Source: an uncultured Collinsella sp. (lineage in GTDB: Bacteria; Actinomycetota; Coriobacteriia; Coriobacteriales; Coriobacteriaceae). Taken from it: a stretch of DNA of 5,616 bases. This document shows positions 1 through 5,616 of the stretch, piece by piece. The position numbers and the translations under genes were made by a program. Where the stretch lies: NCBI GenBank assembly GCA_905197585.1, contig CAJJZO010000125.1, positions 1 through 5,616 on the forward strand, written 5' to 3'. The first letter of the stretch is position 1. The number at the start of each line of letters is the position of its first letter. Under the pieces are notes generated by a model that saw only the letters and a program-made list of their open reading frames with translations, did not search any database and was not told where the DNA came from.

Positions 1-49
1 GCTCCTTATTCGCTTGAACCGTTCGAGCCATTGTACCGCCCCAGGCTCT

Positions 50-127
50 CCCATGCGTTGCGGTGCCATTTGGACGATTGAGGGCCTTACGGCCGAAAAC
101 CAACCAAATAGCACCATAAAGCCTGAG
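50..127 (-). other. Long in-register imperfect hairpin just after addA; candidate 3'-UTR RNA element
   Basis: Position i pairs with 177-i across the whole 78 bases without a single bulge. Read as minus-strand RNA, from the apex outwards: a GUAA (GNRA) tetraloop at 90-87, a 4-bp GGCC stem, a 3x3 internal loop (97-95 with 82-80), 5 bp, one U/U mismatch (103/74), 13 bp (116-104 with 61-73), then runs of 2, 2 and 4 bp separated by single mismatches. About 30 of 37 positions pair. Five of these are G-U wobbles only on this strand (126/51, 116/61, 110/67, 102/75, 100/77). The structure begins four bases after the addA stop. No U-run follows, so it is not a canonical intrinsic terminator. It could be a transcript-stabilising 3' end, a regulatory leader for the next gene, or a small palindromic repeat of REP/MITE type. 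The pairing is seen directly; any function is inferred. Confidence 0.6.
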
Positions 128-131
128 GTGG

Positions 132-3100
132 CTAAAGGTTGTAGGTGACTACTTGAGGTTCGGCGGGTTTGACGAAGATGGTTGGATCCGGCTGCTCCAC
201 GCGGACGAACTTGACCGTCACCGTCTTAAAGCCCGCCTTGTGCAGAACATCAGCGTAGACGCGCGCCTGCAGGGCGTGCTTCTCCTGCAGCTGATCCGGC
301 GTCTCGTCCGGTGTGCCGCCCGTCTTGTAGTCGATGACCAGCGCGCGCGACGGATCGGCCGGGTCGGTGGCCAGTGCATCGATGGCGCCCTCGGCATAGG
401 CGCCGTAGCGGGCAATGTCCTCGTCCTCGCAGCCCAGTGAGAAGAACGGCACCTCGGCACGGATGCACGGCCACGCGAGCAGGTCGGCGCGAACAGCCGA
501 CTTGAGCCAGCGGTCCAGGGCAACGTCGAAGCGTTCACGCTGCTCCGGCGTCAGGCACCACAGGCGCGCCAGCGCATCGGCACGCTCAGCGGGCAGCGCA
601 TCGGCACCCATCTCGATCAGCCACTGGCAGGCGGCATGGAACGCCGAGCCCAGCGCCATGGGGTTGCCGGCGGGCTCAACGGCGGCCACGTCTGCATCCG
701 TCATCTCCGATCCATCCGACTCCGCATCATCGCCGGCCTCGTCCATGGGAACACGCGCCTCGGCGGAACGATCTTCCGCCTCGGCATGGAGCGCCGCGGC
801 GATTGACGAGTAGCTATACGAATCACGCATCGGATACGGACAGATGCCCATGCGCACGCCCACTGCCTGGGGATACACAAGCTCAAACGAATCGGGCTCG
901 GGGTCGGCAGGACCGGGCACAGTTGAGTGCGCAGCATTATCAGCGACATCGACATCGCCGCGAACAAGCCTGCCCTCGGCATCCAGTGAAGCGTTGGCCT
1001 CAAACGCCTGCTCGCCAAAGGTAAAGTTCGCCAGCGTGATGAGCTCGTAGTCGCCCGGCTGGGAGTTGTCGAACACCAGGCGGTCGGCATCGAGCTGCGG
1101 CATGCCCAGAGCGTCGGTCGGCAAAATACGGCGCAGCACGTCGTAGGTCAGATCGGTCTCGACGTCGAAGGTCGGCGCCGTCACCTTGCCACGGCTCACG
1201 CCGGCATCCATCGCCAAGATCACCAGCTCGCGCGCACGCGTCATGGCGACATAGAGCAAGCGAGCCCGCTCCTCGAGCGAAAGCTGCAGGTCGTGGTTGC
1301 GCAGGCGAACGAATGCCTCGGCGGGAGAACCCGTCGCACAGACGTCCTCCATGAGCTCCGGCGGCAACCACAGCGACGTGCCCTTGCCCTTAAACGCATG
1401 CTCAAACTGCTTTTTAACGTCGTCGCCCTTCACAAAGGTTCCGTCGGCGAGCTTAACGCCGTCGAAGCGTGCCGGCAGTGCCACGACCTGCGCTCCACCC
1501 TCGACGCGACCCATCTGCGCCGCACCCGAGGACTTACGCACGCCAAAGCACTCCGCGACCGCCACGACCGGATATTCCAGACCTTTGGAGGCGTGCACCG
1601 TCATGATGCGCACCGCACCGTCACCCTCCTCGTTGAGGGCGCCCGGGGCCTCCTTGCCCGCCAAGAAGCGGTCGAAGGCGAGCGCAATGGAGCGCGGAGA
1701 ATTGCCGAGCTCGGTCTCTGCCTCGGCCACGGCGTCGAGCGCCTTGAGCACGTTGGCGGCAATGGCCTTGCCCTCGGGGCCGCGCTGCGCCAGACGCACG
1801 AACCAGCCGGAGGCATTGACCACGTCGCGCGCGACGGCGGCGAACGAATCACGCCCCACGCGACGTAGTGCATAGCGCAGCACCTCGCGGGCGCGCGTTA
1901 CGAGCGGCAAGCCCTGCAAGCCCGGCACATCGGAATCGCTCATGATGCCCGCATCGATGTTGCGACGCGACGTCTCGCCCGTCTGCTCGTCGAGTTTGGT
2001 CGCCAGCGCCAGGAACTCCTGGGCGCCGAGTGCAAACATCGGCGAGGCCAGCAGCGGCATAAGACCCTGCGCCGTATCGGCCGGATTGGCAAGTGCGCAC
2101 ACCAGGGCGCGCACCGTCTGCACCTCGGCAGCTTGGGCAAAGACTGAGCCGCCCGCGATGACGCAGTCGAGCCCCTGGTCACGGAAGGCCTGTGCGTAGA
2201 CGTCGGCATTGGTCATGCGACCCAGCAGCAACACCATATCGCCCTGGGGCTGCCCCGCTTTGACGAGCGCTTGGAACCGCTCTGCAATCGCACGAGCTTT
2301 CGCCTGCGTTCGCTCCTGCGTGCTGCCACCGGCAACGAAGATCGCCTGGCGGCGCGAAGCCTTTGCCTTGAGCTTGTCCTCGCGATCGTCACTCGGCTCA
2401 AGATCCAAGAACCCCTGCATCAAACCACCGGTGTCGCCGTCAAAGACGCGCGCCACGTAGCGCAGCACCTCGTCGTGGCTGCGGAAGTTGCGGACAAGCT
2501 TGACGAGCTCGCCGGCGGGGGCATCGGATGCGACAGCCGTCTCGGGCGCAGCAGAGGAGCCCACCTTGCGCTCCTGGCGGCGAAACACCTCAACCTCGGC
2601 GCCTCGGAAGCGGTAGATCGACTGCTGCGCATCGCCTACGGTGCACAGCGCGCGCTCCCCCGCGCCCGTCAGATAGCGAATCAAATCGACCTGCATCTGG
2701 TCGGTATCCTGAAACTCATCGATCATGACCATCTTAAAGCGGCCCTCGTAGGCGGCTCGGATGGCGGGATAATCGCGCAGCGCCCCGTACGCCATGCGCA
2801 ACAGATCGTTATTGTCGAGCGCGGACTGGTCGGCCTTGAGCGCACGGTACTCCGCCTCTACGGCACGGGCAAGCCCCACCAGTGCATCGAGCGCCGGGCC
2901 GCCGCAGGCAAGCACGATATTGATAAACGCATCGGCTGCCTCGGCCTTGAGCAGCTCGACCTGCTCCTTAGGGAATGCCTTGCTCGCGCGCGGCATGGTG
3001 CACGACATCATGAGTCGCGCCGCATCGGCCATGGTCTTGCCGCTCGCCTCAAACGCGTCGATGGCATCGAGCGCCATCTGTGCCTTCTCGGTCGCGGCCT

Positions 3101-3758
3101 TGCTTACGCCCAGCGCCGCGCGATAGGCATCGGCAAGCGTCGAGGTGTCGGCCTGGCCGCGCGCCACGCTCACGTCGTCCATGCCGCCCGGCAGCTGGCT
3201 CGAGAGCTCCAGCAGCTCGCGCACCAGACCCTTGATGGTGGTGCCGGCGCCAAAGGGGCCGCCCTCACCCGCCATGGGATACCAGGCGTAGAGGGCCTTG
3301 AGCGATGCCGCGAGCTCGGGGGCGGCATCGGGTGCCGTCGCGCGGGCCAGCACATGCTCAACAGCCTGGTCCATAAGCTCGTCGGTATCGGTGAGCACTG
3401 TGAACTCGGGATCGATGCCCAGCTCCAACGCGTGTGCGCGCAGGATACGCGAGCACATGCCGTGAATGGTCGAGATCCACGCGTCGTCGACAGTCAGTGC
3501 TTCCTCGTCCATGCCCTCGTCGATAAGCGCACGGCGCACGCGGTCGCGGATCTCGGCCGCGGCATCTTTGGTAAAGGTAATGGCGAGCACCTGGTCCAGA
3601 TGCTCAACGAACGGACCGGATTCGGGCGAGAGCGCGTAGACGATGCGGCGCGTGAGGGTAAAGGTCTTGCCCGAACCGGCGCCCGCCGAGACAAACAGCG
3701 GACGGTCGAGCGTTTTGACGATCTGCAGCTGTTGCGGCATCAAAGTCGAAAGATCCAT
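132..3758 (-). CDS. addA: AddA subunit of the AddAB helicase-nuclease (UvrD/RecB-type ATPase plus PD-(D/E)XK nuclease), complete
   Basis: This 1208-residue protein is close to the ~1230 of B. subtilis AddA. It is the ATP-dependent 3'-5' translocase and one of two nucleases that resect DNA double-strand ends for RecA loading; it acts in the cytoplasm. All SF1A motifs are visible: Q-like PQQLQ (8-12), Walker A GAGSGKT (26-32), Ia ITFTKDAAAEIRDR (60-73), TIHGMC (97-102), LDNNDLL (314-320), II DEFQDTD (347-353), III GDAQQSIYRFRGA (375-387), IV NFRS (424-427), V TVHASKGLEYPVV (720-732) and VI LLYVAMTRARE (834-844). The C-terminal nuclease (~1032-1208) has GSAFH with H1041, E1102, GAID with D1127, IDYK with D1143/K1145, and Q1164/Y1168. 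An acidic linker (992-1030) joins helicase and nuclease. The ATG at 3758 is preceded by a strong Shine-Dalgarno, and no upstream in-frame start is possible because of the addB TAG. It is probably cotranscribed with addB and translationally coupled to it. No frameshift or missing key residue is seen. Confidence 0.97.
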   Translation of the reverse strand: MDLSTLMPQQLQIVKTLDRPLFVSAGAGSGKTFTLTRRIVYALSPESGPFVEHLDQVLAITFTKDAAAEIRDRVRRALIDEGMDEEALTVDDAWISTIHGMCSRILRAHALELGIDPEFTVLTDTDELMDQAVEHVLARATAPDAAPELAASLKALYAWYPMAGEGGPFGAGTTIKGLVRELLELSSQLPGGMDDVSVARGQADTSTLADAYRAALGVSKAATEKAQMALDAIDAFEASGKTMADAARLMMSCTMPRASKAFPKEQVELLKAEAADAFINIVLACGGPALDALVGLARAVEAEYRALKADQSALDNNDLLRMAYGALRDYPAIRAAYEGRFKMVMIDEFQDTDQMQVDLIRYLTGAGERALCTVGDAQQSIYRFRGAEVEVFRRQERKVGSSAAPETAVASDAPAGELVKLVRNFRSHDEVLRYVARVFDGDTGGLMQGFLDLEPSDDREDKLKAKASRRQAIFVAGGSTQERTQAKARAIAERFQALVKAGQPQGDMVLLLGRMTNADVYAQAFRDQGLDCVIAGGSVFAQAAEVQTVRALVCALANPADTAQGLMPLLASPMFALGAQEFLALATKLDEQTGETSRRNIDAGIMSDSDVPGLQGLPLVTRAREVLRYALRRVGRDSFAAVARDVVNASGWFVRLAQRGPEGKAIAANVLKALDAVAEAETELGNSPRSIALAFDRFLAGKEAPGALNEEGDGAVRIMTVHASKGLEYPVVAVAECFGVRKSSGAAQMGRVEGGAQVVALPARFDGVKLADGTFVKGDDVKKQFEHAFKGKGTSLWLPPELMEDVCATGSPAEAFVRLRNHDLQLSLEERARLLYVAMTRARELVILAMDAGVSRGKVTAPTFDVETDLTYDVLRRILPTDALGMPQLDADRLVFDNSQPGDYELITLANFTFGEQAFEANASLDAEGRLVRGDVDVADNAAHSTVPGPADPEPDSFELVYPQAVGVRMGICPYPMRDSYSYSSIAAALHAEAEDRSAEARVPMDEAGDDAESDGSEMTDADVAAVEPAGNPMALGSAFHAACQWLIEMGADALPAERADALARLWCLTPEQRERFDVALDRWLKSAVRADLLAWPCIRAEVPFFSLGCEDEDIARYGAYAEGAIDALATDPADPSRALVIDYKTGGTPDETPDQLQEKHALQARVYADVLHKAGFKTVTVKFVRVEQPDPTIFVKPAEPQVVTYNL

Positions 3759-3761
3759 GGT

Positions 3762-5616
3762 CTACACGTCCCTCCTTACAAACGTTCCTTCGTGGTTATA
3801 CGAGCAGCGCGCATGCGCGGCCTGAGCCGACATCGGGTCGACGGCGGCAACGTCGCCTGCCTCGAGTTCGTGCAGGCGCTCGGCGATGCCGGCCTCCACG
3901 CGATCGAGCAGGGCGTCGAAGTCCATGCTGCCACCCTCGCCGGGGAAACCTTTCTTAAGGCCCGGGATGCGACCGTCGCCGCGCTCCTCCTCGAGCAGCT
4001 CGGCGCTCGCGGCACCGCGCAACGCCGGCTTGCCGCCCTTGGTCGAAAAGTAGAGTGCCGCGCGGGTGTCCAGATCCAGCGCCCGGCGCATGGCCTGGGC
4101 GTAGATGAGCGTTTGGGTATGTGGCGGCAACCAGCGCGGGTCGTCGATGGGCGCCGTGCCCGATTCCTCGTCGCACACCGTGGGGTCGGCGAGCTTAAAC
4201 TCCTCAACGCCCGTGCGATGCTTGTAGTCGATCACCACGGCACGATTCTCGGCGTCCACGTCCACGCGGTCGATGCGTCCGCCAAGCGGCCAACCGGCAT
4301 ACTCGACCTTGAGCTCGTTGAAGGCAAACTCCAGGTAGCGCGGGGCAAAGGGGGCAAGTGCCTCGGACTCGTAGGCAAGCACGCCCTCCAGCTGCGGCAG
4401 AATCTCGGCCACCTGGCGCTCCTCCACCGCAGAGAGCGGCACCAGCGGGCCCTCCGTGCCTCGCTTGCCGGCGTGCTCGGCCAACGTCTCGTCAAAGACC
4501 TCGCTCAGCAGCTCCTGAGCACGTGGCAGGTTCTCGGGCGTCACACGCTCCATGCCCTCCTGGGGCAGACGAGCATGCAGGTGCTCCAGCACGTCGTGGA
4601 CAAAGTTACCCTTCTCCATGTTGCCAAAGCCCGCGTCGATGGACTGGGGCTTCACGCGATACGACACAAACCAGCACAGCGGGCACGTCGAGTACGCCTC
4701 AATCTGCGAGGCGGACGTCAGACGCGGCACGAGCGGCGCGTTCTCGCCCTCGCCATCGCGGCGACGCAGGACCAGGTACGGCACAGCCGCCTCACTCAAA
4801 TGCTGAGGAGCCTCGCACGCGACGCGCTTGCACTCGATGCCCTCGCCGGCCGCTGGATCAAAATCGGCGACAATACCGCCCTCGCCCACGCACACAACCA
4901 TGGCGGCGCCAGTAGCCTCGGCCTGCGCCCGCACCTCGGTCCACACGGCACCAGGGTAGCACTCGCGCGCCAGAAGATCCTGCGTCACGCGGGCAAGCGC
5001 GACCGGACCGCTCGTCGCCTGCATTGCACGGCCAAAGCGCACGCGCAGCAGGGCCGCGGGCTCAAGCGTCACGCCACTGCGCCCCAGCTCGGCCGTCAGC
5101 GTGGCCAGCGGGCCCTCCTCATGTGAGAGCGGATAACTGTCCAGGTCGACGTCGGCAAACAGCACGGCATCGTCGCTGTCGGGGCGCAGGGCTGCCGCAT
5201 CGGCAAGCGACGCAAAGCGCACCTGGGCGCGCGGCGCGCGGTCGACCTCGTAGGTCTCGTAATCGTACGCGGTGCTGCGCTTGTCCACCTTGGTACGAAC
5301 GTCGTCGAGCACGGGCACGGTCGCGACCTGCGACACGTCGAGCGCGCGAGCATCGTTCATAAGGATGTCGATGGCATGTCGCAGCAGGGCGGTCTCCGCC
5401 TGGCGACGAGCCTGACCGTCAAGGCCTCCAAGGGCGCGATCGGGCAATGCCTCGGCGACGGCGAGCATTGCCTTGAGCGCCGTCACGGGTTTGTCCCGCC
5501 ACAGCGCTTGGAACACGCCCGAGACCACGCACGGCACGTTCTTAAACCAGTTATCATCACTGGCGGCCTTGCGCGTACCGCTGACCTGGCCCTGCACGCT
5601 CTGCAGCAGGCTCTTG
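3762..5616 (-). CDS. addB: AddB subunit of the AddAB helicase-nuclease (PD-(D/E)XK nuclease family), 5'-truncated by the window edge
   Basis: The frame is open to the window edge, so this is the C-terminal ~617 residues; the apparent GTG start at 5597 is internal. Numbering from that GTG, residues ~146-205 resemble the second helicase-fold domain of AddB. A 'DLDSYPL' segment and a degraded motif VI-like stretch (LLRVRFGRAMQAT) are present, but no motif V (TVHxxKGLE), so this part looks catalytically dead. The nuclease domain (PF12705-like) follows: CPLC at 305-308, GNFVHDVLEHL with H334, E423, GRIDRVD with D443, IDYK with D457/K459, and QTLIY with Q495/Y499. All catalytic positions are present. 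B. subtilis AddB also carries an Fe-S cluster bound by one Cys before the nuclease and three at the C-terminus. Here the tail keeps only C598. AddB pairs with AddA to resect double-strand ends, and in studied homologues reads Chi. The stop lies three bases from the addA start. Partial RecB-like nucleases of other families are less likely, given the partner gene. Confidence 0.93.
   Translation of the reverse strand, partial: KSLLQSVQGQVSGTRKAASDDNWFKNVPCVVSGVFQALWRDKPVTALKAMLAVAEALPDRALGGLDGQARRQAETALLRHAIDILMNDARALDVSQVATVPVLDDVRTKVDKRSTAYDYETYEVDRAPRAQVRFASLADAAALRPDSDDAVLFADVDLDSYPLSHEEGPLATLTAELGRSGVTLEPAALLRVRFGRAMQATSGPVALARVTQDLLARECYPGAVWTEVRAQAEATGAAMVVCVGEGGIVADFDPAAGEGIECKRVACEAPQHLSEAAVPYLVLRRRDGEGENAPLVPRLTSASQIEAYSTCPLCWFVSYRVKPQSIDAGFGNMEKGNFVHDVLEHLHARLPQEGMERVTPENLPRAQELLSEVFDETLAEHAGKRGTEGPLVPLSAVEERQVAEILPQLEGVLAYESEALAPFAPRYLEFAFNELKVEYAGWPLGGRIDRVDVDAENRAVVIDYKHRTGVEEFKLADPTVCDEESGTAPIDDPRWLPPHTQTLIYAQAMRRALDLDTRAALYFSTKGGKPALRGAASAELLEEERGDGRIPGLKKGFPGEGGSMDFDALLDRVEAGIAERLHELEAGDVAAVDPMSAQAAHARCSYNHEGTFVRRDV
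3770..3778 (-). promoter_or_regulatory. Ribosome binding site of addA, inside the 3' end of addB
   Basis: The minus strand reads TAAGGAGGG here, a near-perfect anti-16S match. It lies 11-12 bases before the ATG at 3758, slightly longer than ideal. Part of it forms the GTA AGG AGG codons (Val-Arg-Arg) near the end of addB. Ribosomes finishing addB therefore pass over the site, which fits translational coupling of the two subunits. It also fixes the addA start. Confidence 0.8.

Noticed and set aside
1..69. Possible start of a next minus-strand gene: ATG at 69, 54 or 31, with the 69/54 frame open to the window edge
   Set aside because: Only 10-23 codons are visible, two of the ATGs lie within the hairpin arm, and none has a well-placed Shine-Dalgarno. 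No family is recognisable, so it cannot be called.
1..81. Possible 3' end of a convergent plus-strand gene (open frame from base 1 to a TGA at 79-81)
   Set aside because: Twenty-six codons are too few to distinguish from chance in GC-rich DNA, and the stop would fall inside the hairpin. No family resemblance was seen.
62..115. Intrinsic terminator for the addBA operon
   Set aside because: The stem is long but has an interrupted upper part and no U-tract after it on either strand, so it does not fit the Rho-independent model. It is kept as an unclassified RNA element.
1293..1875. Overlapping plus-strand open frames of about 190 codons inside addA
   Set aside because: They are composition shadows of the addA codons, have no ribosome binding site or domain, and overlap a region encoding helicase motifs V and VI.
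3765..3806. Frameshift at the end of addB hiding the missing C-terminal cysteines
   Set aside because: I translated the alternative frames of the tail. Neither gives a C-x2-C-x5-C pattern, and the annotated frame runs cleanly into a TAG with the addA ribosome binding site correctly placed.
2271..5126. A 951-codon plus-strand open frame antisense to the 5' 40% of addA and most of the visible addB
   Set aside because: Its codons lie opposite those of the minus-strand genes in a fixed register, and strong G/C third-position bias removes stops there. It spans both genes only because they share a frame. The product is Arg/His/Leu-rich with no recognisable domain, and the minus strand encodes two fully motif-bearing proteins.

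Overview
The window is GC-rich and densely coding. It holds one minus-strand operon segment: the 3' part of addB followed after 3 bases by a complete addA. Together they encode the two subunits of an AddAB-type helicase-nuclease, which processes DNA double-strand ends for RecA-dependent recombination. The protein style (Ala/Asp/Glu-rich, strong G/C third-position bias) and the addB-addA order suggest a high-GC Gram-positive bacterium. A gut Coriobacteriia member such as Collinsella or a relative is my best guess. That rests on overall impression, not on a marker gene, so the taxon is tentative.

Layout in transcription order (right to left). Positions 5616 to 3762 hold the C-terminal ~617 residues of AddB. 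They comprise a vestigial second helicase-fold region and then a complete PD-(D/E)XK nuclease domain; the gene's start and promoter lie outside the window. Positions 3778-3770 hold a strong Shine-Dalgarno sequence inside the last codons of addB. Positions 3758 to 132 hold full-length AddA (1208 aa), with all SF1A (UvrD/RecB) helicase motifs and an intact C-terminal nuclease. Positions 131 to 1 contain no gene I can support. They do contain a long, perfectly in-register imperfect hairpin (127-50) that begins four bases after the addA stop and looks like an RNA element of the addA strand.

How the genes work together: AddA supplies the ATP-driven 3'-5' motor and one nuclease. AddB supplies the second nuclease and, in studied homologues, Chi recognition by its inactive helicase fold. 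In the visible half of AddB the helicase motifs are degenerate while the nuclease residues are intact. This points to AddAB architecture and away from the AdnAB type of mycobacteria, where both subunits carry intact ATPase motifs.

I see no undescribed multi-gene system here. The points most worth a second look are the 78-nt hairpin after addA, the apparent loss of most of the AddB iron-sulfur cysteines, and the same-frame addB/addA junction.
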